The notes under the pieces were generated by a model. It saw nothing but the letters and a program-made list of their open reading frames with translations, was not told the origin of the DNA and made no database searches. This document shows, in pieces, positions 23,501-36,031 of a stretch of DNA of 64,000 nt. Within the stretch, counting starts at the first letter, position 1. The number at the start of each line of letters is the position of its first letter. The position numbers were made by a program, and so were the translations under genes. The stretch covers positions 66,304,455 to 66,368,454 of the forward strand of contig NC_090034.1 of NCBI RefSeq assembly GCF_037176765.1. The letters run 5' to 3'. This stretch comes from Anolis sagrei. Taxonomy: Eukaryota > Chordata > Lepidosauria > Squamata > Anolidae.

Positions 23501-25014
23501 CCAAGTCAGATTTCACGAGGTACGGGTGAAAGGCCCTTCCAGCTACCGATGACACCTGAGCATCAAGTGTCAAAATGAAGTCCAGAAGGAACCCCAGGCT
23601 GCGAGCCTGTGTCCTCAGGGGTGTGTGACCCCATCAAGCACGGGTAGCCATCCTATACCCCGATCATTCCTACGACTGGCTAGAAGGACCTCTGTTTTGT
23701 CAGGATTAAGTTTAATCCTGACAAAACAGGTCCCAATTCAAGGTGCAGCCCTGAATGGTTTTGGACCCGCCTACCTGCGCGACCGCATTTCTGTCTACGA
23801 ACCGACACGACCTCTTTGATCTTTTAGAGAGGCGCTTCTCTCGCTCCTGTCCTCATCGCAAGCGTGACTTGTGGGGACTAGAGAGAGGGCCTTCTCTGTG
23901 GTGGCCCCCCAGTTCTGGAATTCGCTCCCCAGAAATATTAGGCAAGCCCCCACCCTGGCAATTTATCAGAAGGAGCCTGAAAATGTGGCTGTTCCAATGT
24001 GCCTTCAACGAGTGAATGTATGATAACCCCTGGCCTAACTTTGCATAAAATACCCTCAGAAGCACTTTATTTTCTGGTTTGTGCAATTAAATCCTACTCC
24101 CCCCCCCCCCGGGACCCCTTGCCTGATATTTTACATTGCCCTATCCCGGTGGTGCAGTGGGTTAAAGCCCTGTGCTGGCAGGACTGAAGACCGACAGGTC
24201 GCAGGTTCGAATCCCGGGAGAGGCAGATGAGCTCCCTCTATCGGCTCCAGCTCCTCATGCGGGGACAAGAGAGAAGCCTCCCACAAGGATGACAAAACAT
24301 CAGAAATCATCCGGGCGTCCCCTGGGCAACGTCCTTGCAGACGGCCAATTCTCTCACAACAGGAGCGGTTGCTCCTGACACGACAAAAAAAAAAGTGTTT
24401 TAAAATTTTAATCTTTGGTTTGGCCCTGCCCACTGTGATCATTTTCAGTTGTTCTAATGTTTTGATTTTATATTGTTTGGCTGCTTATTTACATTGGTCC
24501 TGTATTTTACGTTATTTTATTTTCTGATTTTCTGTTGTGTTTTTGCGTTATATTGTGTTTACTGTATTGATGGACCCTCATGTAAACTGCCCGAGTCCTC
24601 TCGGGGAGATGGTGGCAGGGTATAAATAAAGTATTATTATTATTACTATTACTATTACTATTACTATTACTATTACTATTATGAATGTTGCTGTTAAATA
24701 CTTTAAAAAAACCCCTCTACATTGGTTCCAAATAAAACTGGAAAAATACTTTTTTGGACTACTACTCCCATTAGCCCCAGTCATTATTATTAGTGCCATC
24801 TTTATAAATAAAAATGTATGTGGGATTAACAGAACTCAAAAACCACTGGCGGAATTGACACCAAATTTGGACACAATACACCTAACAACCCAATGTACGT
24901 CCTTCACTCATAAAAACACTGAAAAACACACCAGAAGGGACGTAAAAGGCCCCCAAAAGCTAAATGACCAAAATGACAATACAGAAAAAAGGGAAGAAAG
25001 AGGGAGGAAAGGGG

Positions 25015-25076
<62 letters not shown>

Positions 25077-28000
25077 GGGGGGGAAAGAAAGAAGGAAAGG
25101 GAGAAGGAAGCATGGAAGCAAAGAGAGAAGGAAGGAAAGAGGTAGAGAAGGAAGAAAGGAGAGAAAGAGGGAGGGAAAGAAAAAGGAAGGAAAGTTAGAG
25201 AAGGAAGGAAGGAGAGAAAGAAATAAAAAAGGGAAAGAAGGAAGGAAGGAGGGAGCAAAGGCAGGGGGAAGATGTAGAGAAAGAGGGAGGGAATGAAAGA
25301 GAAGGAAGGAAGAGACAAAAGAAGAGAAAGAAAAAGGGGGAAGGAAGGATAGAGAAGGAAGGAAGAGAAGGAAAGATAGGAAGGAAGGAAGGAAGGAAGG
25401 AAGGAAGGAAGGAAGGAAGGAGGGAGGGAGGGAGGGAGGGAGGGAGGGAGGGAGGGAGGGAGGGAAGGAAGGAAGGAAGGAAGGAAGGAAGGAAGGAAGG
25501 AAGGAAGGAAGGAAAGAAGGAGAGAAAGAGGGAAGGTTGGCCACAGCAACGCGTGGTGGGTACAGCTAGTCTACAATACAAAAGATTTTTCGTGGGCTGT
25601 GTGAGAGGTATATCAGTGTAAGCTTCAAACAGTATTTCTCTCTATTGTTCTTTTTTCACAGGATGGCTGGAACATCCTCAACTTTTTTATCGTGGTAGCT
25701 CTCTTCATTGGCTTTCTTATTCCATCGCTGAATGATAAAACCTTTTTCCACATGCTCAGGTAGGACTGGGGAACTGGGAGCCTATTTGTCTCCCCAAAAT
25801 ATGTCAGGAATGCCTTTAGAACCTTAAAAATGTTCTTTCCTCCAATTTCATTGGCATAGATTACTTTCAGAGGAAGAAGTAGACACACAGACCCAGAACT
25901 GGTTTTATAATAGCTATATTGGTTACACAAACAAGGGGAACATTCACACTTACTTAGCATTCGCTCCACATACATTGTATCCATCCATGCTCACTGTCCT
26001 TCTTCAATCAGTTCATCTTGGAAGGAGGCGGGCAGAGGCGGCCCTAGGTAATTTTCAATGGTAAGCAAACAGTATTTTGCCCCCACCCCACCCCAAACCA
26101 TATAAATATAGGGGCATGTGTATATATATGTATCCCAATATTCCAATCCATTCAAAAAAACACTATGGTTTCAGATAGTGACCAGCCAATTGCAAAAGGG
26201 CCAACACTGCCCAAATCCCTCTCATTTCACATCTCGAAGATCAAATCAACAACCCACCCATTAAAAAAGACTACAGGCAGTCCCAAACATCCAATTCCTA
26301 GTTAAGAACAGGGGTGAGACAGCAGGAAGTGAGAGAAATTGACCACTCAGAAGGGAAATTCGGTCCTGAAAGAGTGAGCCCTTGTCGTCCCGGCCTGAAA
26401 GCTGTGCGAAAGGCAAAGCCCTGCCGCAGCCATTTTGGGTCCGAGCGCGTTCTACTTACCTTTGCAGGCTCACATAGCGAAAGGGGGCGGGGCCAACAGG
26501 GCTCAGCCCAATGGGAGGCGCGCGTGGCAAGTCCCGCAGGCCAAGGGAGACAAAAATGCAAGTGTGCGTCCTTCTCCAGGTGCTAGGAGAAGGACGCACG
26601 CTGGCGTTTTTGTTAGAAGAAGGACACACGCTGGCGTTTCCCTAACGCCAGGAAAGGGATGCGCAGCGGAGTTGCTGGGCATGCGGGAAAAGAGGCCTCG
26701 TGCATGCCTCTTTTCCTGCATGCCCGGCAACACTTCTGCACATCCCTTTCCCGGCGTTAGGAAGTGCGCGCCCTGCATCGCCCCTCCTTCTCCGCGCACT
26801 TCCTAACACCTGGAGAGGGACGCACACTGGCGTTTTTGTCTCCCTTGCCCTGTGAGGAGGAGGAGGAGAGGCCCAATGGGCACTTGTGAGGGAGGGAGAG
26901 TGAGCTGCCTCTTGGTGTTCTTCGGGGCAGTGGCACCTCAAGAGCTCCTCAAGAGCGCCCCCCCCCAACACGCACGCTATACGCAAAAGCATAATGCATA
27001 CCGTGTTGAGCTGCCTCTGGAGGTGGGTGTTCAGACTCTGCATTCCCCGCAGATCTGACACACTTTTCTGAGAGGAAAGGGTCTCCTTATGTAGCAATTC
27101 TTGCTGTTGGTGTTCTGGATTGTTTTTACAACCTATTATTCAGCTAAGACTTGCTGAAACTCCATCAGTTCCGAACATGTATTGTTTTTCATCCTTAACC
27201 TAAGCAGCTGTTGTTTCTGACTTCCTAAACTTAATGAGCAATTATCTCATGTGTTGTTTACACCAGTGTCTCAACCTTCCTAATGCTGTGACCCCTTAAT
27301 ACAGTTCCACATGTTGTGGTTACCCAAAACCATAAAATTATTTTCATTGCTACTTCATAACTCTGAGTTTGCTACTGTTATGGATCGTAATGTAAATATC
27401 TAATATGCAGGATGTATTTTCATTCACTGGACCAAATTTTGGCACAAATACCCGATATGACCAAATTTGAATACTGGTGGGGTTACAGGACTGCGGTGGA
27501 ATTGATTTTGTCATTTGAGAGTTGTAGTTCTGTGTGCCAAGTTTTGGTTCAATTCTGAACTCCACGTTCAGAATGCTCTTTGATTGAAGGTGAATGTGGA
27601 GTTCAGAATTGAACCAAAACTTGGCACACAGAACTCCCATGACCAACAGAAAATACTGGAAGAGTCTGGTGGGCATTGACCTTGAGTTTGGGAGTTGAAG
27701 TTTATCTATATCCAGAATCATAGAATCATAGAATCAAAGAGTTGGAAGAGACCTCATGGGCCATCCAGTCCAACCCCCTGCCAAGAAGCAGGAATATTGC
27801 ATTCAAATCACCCCTGACAGATGGCCATCCAGCCTCTGTTTAAAAGCTTCTAAAGAAGGAGCCTCCACCACACTCCGGGGCAGTGAGTTCCACTGCTGAA
27901 CGGCTCTCAGCAGAGAGCCCTGTAGACTCAAACAATAGGCTTGGGTAACTATGGAAAAATTTGGTTCTAAACTCGTTTCGTTTTTAGGGGGTTTTTGCAT

Positions 28001-28633
28001 TTCGTTTTTTAAAAGAATTCCAAAGTTTTTCTTTAAAAAATTCGAAATATACGAAATTTCGTAAAATTACGAAACAATTATGAAACAATTACGAATCGAT
28101 TCGTTAAAGGCGGATGCGATTGCGCAATATGCTAAAAAACCCTCCAAATGGGACAGGGGGAACTTCTGAAGCTTCCCTCTCCCTCTGTTGTTGACTGTTG
28201 GTGTGATAATTTATTTTTTATCACTGATAAAACAAACAACAACCCTAAAACTTGCACCAGACATACGGAAACAATTTAGAAACAATTTAGAAACAATTTC
28301 GAAATTGTTTCGAAATAAATTGAAAAAATTGTTTCGATTTTTAATTACTCCTGCATGGCTCAATATCGGATCGTAAGCTAATTTAAATACGAATTAATAA
28401 CAAATTACGAAATTAACGAACGAAACCGCCCAAGCCTATCAAACAATGATGGATCTGGACCAAATTTGGCACCAATATTCAATATGCCCAAATGTGAACA
28501 CTGGTGGAGTTTGGGGAAGATAGATCTTGACACTTGGGAGTTGTAGTTGCTGGAATTTATAGTTCACCTCCAATCAAAGAGCAATAGGAATCCCATCAAT
28601 GATAGAATTGGGCCGAACTTCCCACACAGAATA

Positions 28634-28667
<34 letters not shown>

Positions 28668-31600
28668 GTATACCACCACTCCCAATTTGGCTCGGAGCGG
28701 TTTACAGCAGTAGATTAAAACAATACAACCAACTTTAAAATACAATAAAAACAAGAACCGACATAGTCCCGAGTTATTCACCATGACCAATGGAAAATAC
28801 TGTGTTTTGTGATGGTCTTTTGTGACCCCTCCAGGAGTCCTAACCCTCACGTTGAGAAACTCTGGTTTACACCAAAAGATCCCACGTCAGTTAGGTCAGT
28901 AAAACAGTTTCCTCCATTAGCACTTTTCATACCGCAGTCAATCCAATCTTCACACCCCCCCCCCCCCCCCCGTAATGGTGTTTCCCCAGGTTTCAGTTAT
29001 AGGATGGTATCTTCTGCCTTGGCAAGCCTTAATAGGCTCCTAGCCAGACCCCAATCATACAATTTCATGCAATCCACTCATGACAAATATATAGTGTCTT
29101 ACATTTTTAAAGAAGGACTTGCCAGGCCTGCACAACACTGAGATAAATGTCAATCCCAAGCAGGAAGTGACTACCGCTGAGTGGTTGACCACATATTTTG
29201 CATGCAGAAAGTCCCATATTCAATCCTTGTTGTCTCTAGAAGAAAAGCAACACACTTATTTGGGGTCCATTGGGATTTTCAGATTCTCCCCAATTCTTTC
29301 TCTATACAAAGGCTATTTTCTCCCTCGCAGGTTAGGAGTAAAGTTTTTTTAAAAGATGGTAAAAATTTGTCAGCATGTTCAATTGCCAGGCAAGCTACAG
29401 GATCCTTGGAGTTGAAGAGGAACCAAACGGTTTCCAAAGCTTTGGTTAGAGCAGAGCTTTCCAAACTGTGTGCTTAAGTGGCTGAGGGGGAAAAGGAAAG
29501 GGCCTGAGGCTGTTAGGAATTGTGGGAGTTGAAGTCCAAAACACCTGGAGGACCCAAGTTTGTCCATGCCTGGTCAAAGCATTCCCAACAGACGGCCATC
29601 TGACTTCCATTTAAAAACATTCTGAGAGGTTTCATCACTACAGAGGTGTAGTGATGGTGCTGTTCAAGCATAGGTACAGTTATAACTCTTATAGTTTACA
29701 CAGTGTATTGATTGAGTTGCAGTAATTACCACTAAAGTGGATATTATTTTTTTCATTTTGTGTATTTTAATATGTATTTTATGGAAATATGTTTCAATCT
29801 GTGTATTCTACAGAGTGTTTTTAAATGATTGTGTGATTTGATTATGTGTTTTAGCAATGTTATAACTCACCTCAAGCCGTGAGGAGAGGCAGGGAAGAAA
29901 TGTTATTATTATTATTATTATTATTATTAGTTTCAGATTAAGAAAATCTGTTGACAATAATGTTTGTGAGAAACCCCATGGAGAGGCAACAGAGAAAACT
30001 ACACAGAAATCAACTGTAGTACCTAAGAAATGTAAAGTAAAAATGTACAAACTTCACAGATTATACAGCACAGATTATTTGAAACTCATGTTTTATATAT
30101 ACCGCCCACCTTTCATTCAGCAAGTTCAGCAGCTCAGTGGTTTAACCTGCTGCGCCACCCCCAATATATATATGATTGGAGGTTTGAATCGAGGGAGCAG
30201 GGTGATCTCCCACTGTTAGGCCCAGCTTCTGCCAATCTAGCAGTTTAAAAACATGCAAATGTGAGTAGGTCAATAAATACTGTCTTGGTGGGAACATAAC
30301 GGCACTCCATGCAGTCATGCTGGCCACATGACCTTGGAGGTGTCTATGAACAACGGCGGGTCTTCGGCTTAGAAATGGAGATGAGCACCACCACCCCAGA
30401 ATCGAACACAGCTGGACTTAGTGTCAGAGGAAACCTTTACCTTTACCTCTCTCTCTCTATATATATACATGTATATAATTTATATTTATATATGTACATT
30501 ATATATTTTATAATATATACCATATATTGTATGAAACTCCTAAAAGGGTTTGGTTCAACCACCGTTTGCTAGTAAAACTAAATTACTGTGTCGCGAAAGG
30601 ATGCATGTCTGAAAACCGTGTTACCAGTATGGAAAATTTGTAAAGCTCTGGATTAGAGGGTTGCAGCTCTGCTACTCGGCAGATATACATACACACAGGC
30701 CTGTTATTTTCCCCATTCCTTCCAGAGTCATGCGACTGATGCAGGTGTGTACCTTGGTGGGTGGTCTGGCAAGGATGATTCAGGTGATCCTACAGTCTGG
30801 TCCTGACATGGTGAACATCATGGTCCTGCTTTTTGCCATCATGTTGGTGAGACACCTTCATCAGCTCTCCCTACCTTTCCTCAGATTCTAATGATCACAA
30901 ACTCTAACCCCGTTTGTCTCTATTTACTTTTGCATCTCTACATAGATAAAAGTGTAGGATTTTTTTTCCACACCAGCACATTTTAATATAAAAAAGGGAA
31001 ATCGACAACATGCCCTTCTGAACCATGCCCTGCCCTCCTGCACTTTTCAAAATACACATACATTGCTTAAAAAAAAGATGGGAAGAAGGCAATGACAAAT
31101 CATTTCTGAGTCCTAGGAAAACTCAGTGACACATATGAGAATGTCAACAAGTGACTTGAAGATACATGTTTGACTTCAATTTATTTGGATGCATTGGATC
31201 CAGCTCTTCTGTTTCCCCTTCCCTTAATTTTTTTCTCTGATGCTCAAATTTCCAAACAAATTATAAAGTCCCTCTTTCTACATTGGCAGTGTTGCAGTGG
31301 AGATACCCTTACTGTGGAGGGAGCCATGGGTTAAGAAGTCAAATGAGAACATGTTTCAGTGGTTAGAGAGTAGAATTGTGCACGGAATTCATTTCTCCTT
31401 TTTCCTTCATTTCTTTCGGTACTTCAGGAGCATGTAACAGGAAGGCCCCTCCTGGTACGAAAATCAGCTCAACATGAAAGCAAGTGGAAACGGGTGCTGG
31501 CTCCAAGCCTGCTTTTCGGCATCACAGTTTAATCTTTTTTATTACCATATTTTATGGCATACAAGGCGACTGGGGGTATAAAATGACCCCCAACTTTTAA

Positions 31601-34600
31601 AGATAAAATACTGAGTTAGGGATATATTCGCCATTTAAGACTACCCCTCTTCCAACACTATGCCCCTGCTAGTCTCCCCGCTCTCTTTTCAAGGGCCTCC
31701 TCCTTGCTCACCGCTCACCTCCTCTGAAGGCCACTGGGCTTGCCTAGGCCCAAGGAAGTGCCTCCGGATGATGACTTCCAGCAGCCCTGGGCAGTGGCGT
31801 GCCTTCGATATGTTCACTGAGGCATTCTGGGAGCTGTATTTCCCTGAATCCTACTGCTCCCAGAATGTCTCAGCGAGCTCATCCAAGGCACACTGCCACC
31901 CAGGGCTGCTGGGAGTTGTCCAGAGATGTTTCCTTGCACCTTTGGATGATGACTCCCAGCAGCCCTGGACGGCGGCATGCCTTGGATGTGCTCGCTGAGA
32001 TATTCTGGGAGCAATAGGAGTCAGAGAACTACAGCTTCACAGAATGCCTCAGCAAACATATCCAAGGCACACTGCTGGAAGTTGTCGTCCAGAGGCACTT
32101 CCTTGGGCCTAGGCAAGCACAGTGGCCTTCGGAGGAGGTGAGCGGCAAGGGCAGAGGAGGTCCTTGAAAGGAGAGTGGGGAGACCAGCGGGGGCGCAGGG
32201 AAAGCCCAGCAGGCCATCACCCCAAGCTGGTCTCTGTGGCAATGCAGCCTGCCACTCCTCCTCCCCATGCCCTCCCTCCCCCCACCCTCCTCCTCCTCCT
32301 CCTCCTCCTCCCCCCTCCTCAGGCCACGCCACTAAGGGAGATTTTATTCTTTTCTTTTAATTATTATTATTTTAATGTATACCCGACGTACTGGACAACC
32401 CCTGACTTTTCATAAGATTTTCCAGGCTTAAAAGGTCATCTAGTATGCCGGAAAATATGGTAATTCCCCAGCAAACAAAAAGTACACCCCCTCATTCCCT
32501 GAAAACTACTCTCCTCTTCCAGGAGGTTATCACTCTTCCTCAGCCCCTGGTGTCGCAATGGGTTAAACCCTTGTGATAGCAGGAATGAAGACTGACAGGA
32601 GAGCGCAGATGAGCTCCCTCTGTCAGCTCCAACTCCCCTTGTGGGGTTGTTGTTGTTGTTCATTCGTTCAGTTGTCTCCGACTCTTCGTGACCTCATGGA
32701 CCGCCCACGCCAGAGCTCCCTGTCGGCCATCACCACCCCCAGCTCCTTCAAGGTCAGTCCAGTCACTTCAAGGATGCCATCCATCCATCTTGACCTTGGT
32801 CGGCCCCTCTTCCTTTTACCTTCCACTTTCCCCAGCATCATTGTCTTCTCTAGGCTTTGCTGTCTCCTCATGATGTGGCAAAAGTACGTCAACTTTGTCT
32901 CTAGTATCCTTCCCTCCAATGAGCAGTCGGGCTTTATTTCCTGGAGGATGGACTGGTTGGATCTTCTCGCAATCCAAGGCACTCTCAGAACTTTCCTCCA
33001 ACACCACAGTTCAAAAGCATTTATCTTCCTTCGCTCAGCCTTCCTTAAGGTCCAGCTCTCACATCCGTAGGTTACTGCAGGGAATACCATGGCTTTGACT
33101 AGGCGGATCTTTGTTGCCAGTCTGATGTCTCTTTACTATTTTATCGACATTGGACATTGCTCTCCTCCCAAGAAGTAAGCATCTTCTGATTTCCTGGCCA
33201 CAGTCTGCATCTGCAGTCATCTTTGCACCTACAAATACAAAGTCTGTCACGGCCTCCACATTTTCTCCCTCTGTTTTCCAGTTGCCAATCATTCTTGTTG
33301 CCATAATCTTGGGTTTTTTTATGTTTAGCTGCAGCCCAGCTTTTGCGCTTTCTTCTTTCACCTTGATTAGAAGGCTCCTCAGCTCCTCCTCGCTTTCGGC
33401 CATCAGAATGGTGTCATCTGCATATCTGAGGTTGTTAATGTTTCTTCCAGCAATTTTCACCCCAGCTTTGCATTCATCAAGCCCCGCACATCACATGATG
33501 TGTTCTGCATACACGTTAAAAAGGTTGGGTGAGAGTATGCAGCCTTGCCGTACGCCTTTCCCAATCTTGAACCAGTCTGTTGTTCCGTGGTCAGTTCTTA
33601 CTGTTGCTACTTGGTCCTTGTACAGATTCCTCAGGAGAGAGACAAGGTGGCTTGGGATGCCCATCCCACCAAGAACTTGCCACAATTTATTATGATCCAC
33701 ACAGTCAAAGGCTTTAGAATAGTCAATGAAGCAGAAATAGATGTTTTTTTGAAACTCCCTGCCTTTCTCCATTATCCAACGGATATTGGCAATCTGGTCT
33801 CTCATTCCTCTGCCTTTTCTAAACCCAGCTTGAACATCTGGCAACTCTCGCTCCATGTATTGCTGGAGTCTTCCTTGCAGGATCTTGAGCATTACCTTAC
33901 TGGCATGAGAAATAAGGGCCACTGTACGGAAGTTTGAGCAGTCTTTCGCATTTCCCTTTTTTGGTATGGGGATATAAGTTGATTTTTTCCAGTCTGATGG
34001 CCATTCTTGTGTTTTCCATATTTGCTGGCATATGGCATGCATCACCTTGACAGCATCATCTTTTAAGATTTTAAACAGTTCAGCTGGGATCCCGTAGTCT
34101 CCTGCTGCCTTGTTAGCAATGCTTCTTAAGGCCCATTCATCCTCACTCCTCAGGATGTCTGGTTCTAATACATTCACCACACCATCAAAACTATCCTCGA
34201 TATTAATATCCTTCCTATACAGATCTTCTGTATAGTCTCGCCACTTTCTCTTGATCTCTTCAGCTTGTGGGGAAAACATCAAAAACATGTTTTCCCCACA
34301 TCAAAAGGTGTTGTGGGGAAAACATCAAAAACATTCGAGCTTGTAAAGAGATTGCGTGTATAGCGTGCAGACCCAGAAAGCATGCACGCCTGCCAGTGCC
34401 TGCAGTCAAGTACCTCCTCTAAAGTAGAAACAGCAGGTAAAAAGAAGCCTCCTTGAAGCGCCGGGAAGAGGAGTCTGGGTAGGAAGCCCCCCCCCCCCAT
34501 AATATATCAAGACAATTTGCTGGCCAACTTGCTTATCATCTAATTAACTGGCCTCAGACACTTGTTTCTGCTTCAACAAGCAGCTCTTATCTTTATTTAC

Positions 34601-35998
34601 ATTTCATTCATTTCAGCAACACTTTCTCGTTAGCACAGTCATGATGCAAGAGAGAAGAAACAAAGCAATTACGTCTGCTATATTTATACCAAACGTTTAT
34701 CAGCTTATTAATTCAGTGTCCAGCCTCCTTGTCTATTGCACATCTTTCTTGTTTGCTCTACGCATGCTTCATTATGTTCTAAAAATTAACTCTCTCACAG
34801 CTAGCAATATGGACATTTTAAACTTATATAATATATACTGTTTTGACATTACACTGATATAATGGGCTGATAGAAAATAGATCTTTCGGCATCCCAAAAA
34901 CAGATATCTGCCTTCCCGATTTCAGGAAGCTCCCAAAAACAGGTCAAGGTTTACCCCGAATGCACGACTCTTTTAGAGAGGGACTATATATTGCCCCTAC
35001 TAAGGAAGGATAGTCTGTCACTCTCTCTGTTTTCTTTTTTTCAAGCAGTTGAGCATATATATATACTTTATTTGTACCCCGCTACCATCTCCCCAAGGGA
35101 CTCGGTTCAGTTTACATGAGGCTGAGCCCACAATACATCAGCAAAAACAACAACAACACAAAACAATATGAAACTCATAAACAAAAAACAGCAGTAAACA
35201 TTAACAATAGCACAACAACACATTAAAAACCTATGGCTGGGCCAAATGTAATAATTAATTTTTTTAAAAAATATTGCTGAGCTTGACCAGGTGAAATATA
35301 TAATTAGGATAGAATTTTGGAGAGGAAAGGGGTGTGCAGACAATCCTAGATCATTGATAAAGTGCATTTAGGGTGCATTTAGGGACATATCGCTAGGAGT
35401 TTCCTTATTCTGGGAAAGCACACTGGAACAACCATGTCTTCAGGCGCCTCCTAAAGACTGCCAGAGTTGGGGCATGCCTGATGTCCTTGGGGAAGGAGTT
35501 CCAGAGTCGAGGGGCCAACACCGAAAAAGCTCTTTCCCTCGTCCCCACCAATCGCGCTTGCGATGGAGGTGGGAGCGCGAGCAGGGCCTCTCCAGATGAT
35601 CGACGAGATCGTGTGGGTTCATATACAGAAATGCGGTCACAAAGGTAGGCGGGTCCCAAACCGTTTAGGGCTTTGTAGGTAAGAACCTGCACCTTGAATT
35701 GGGACCGGAAAATGAACGGTAGCCAGTGGAGCTCCTTGAACAGGAGGGTTGACCGCTCCCTGTAAGGAGCACCAGTTAACAGCCTGGGCAGCCCCACGTA
35801 GAGTGAATTACAGTAATCGAATCTGGAGGTGACTAAGGCATGGACCACTTCATATATTCAAGCAGGTTTTCAACACTTAAGATAAAAGGGGTTCTAAACT
35901 GACTAGCATGGACCCCTGAATTGATCTTAAAGTTATGTATTATGTATATAAAATCTTAGTTGGAAGGGACCACAAGGGCCATATTGTCAGTCAGTCAG

Positions 35999-36031
<33 letters not shown>

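Larger units (their letters stand above)
27264..28864. mobile_element. SPIN-like hAT element with nested insertions
   Basis: The left terminus CAGTGTCTCAACCTTCCTAA and right terminus (inverted) CAGAGTTTCTCAACGTGAGG are bordered by a perfect 8-base duplication GTTTACAC (27256-27263 and 28865-28872). Interior: a CR1 tail, a hAT MITE and an L2 tail. It is related to the element at 4388-4907. No transposase seen. Confidence 0.85.

Noticed and set aside
24145-24225. tRNA-like A and B boxes, as if a tRNA gene
   Set aside because: They belong to the head of a dispersed SINE with a long unrelated body and A-rich tail. No cloverleaf with an intact acceptor stem was evident.
24908-25581. Long minus-strand open frames of Ser/Pro/Phe/Leu repeats (up to 213 codons)
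   Set aside because: They are the complement of the (GGAA)n/(GAAA)n/(GGGA)n purine tract, open only because tetranucleotide repeats lack stops.
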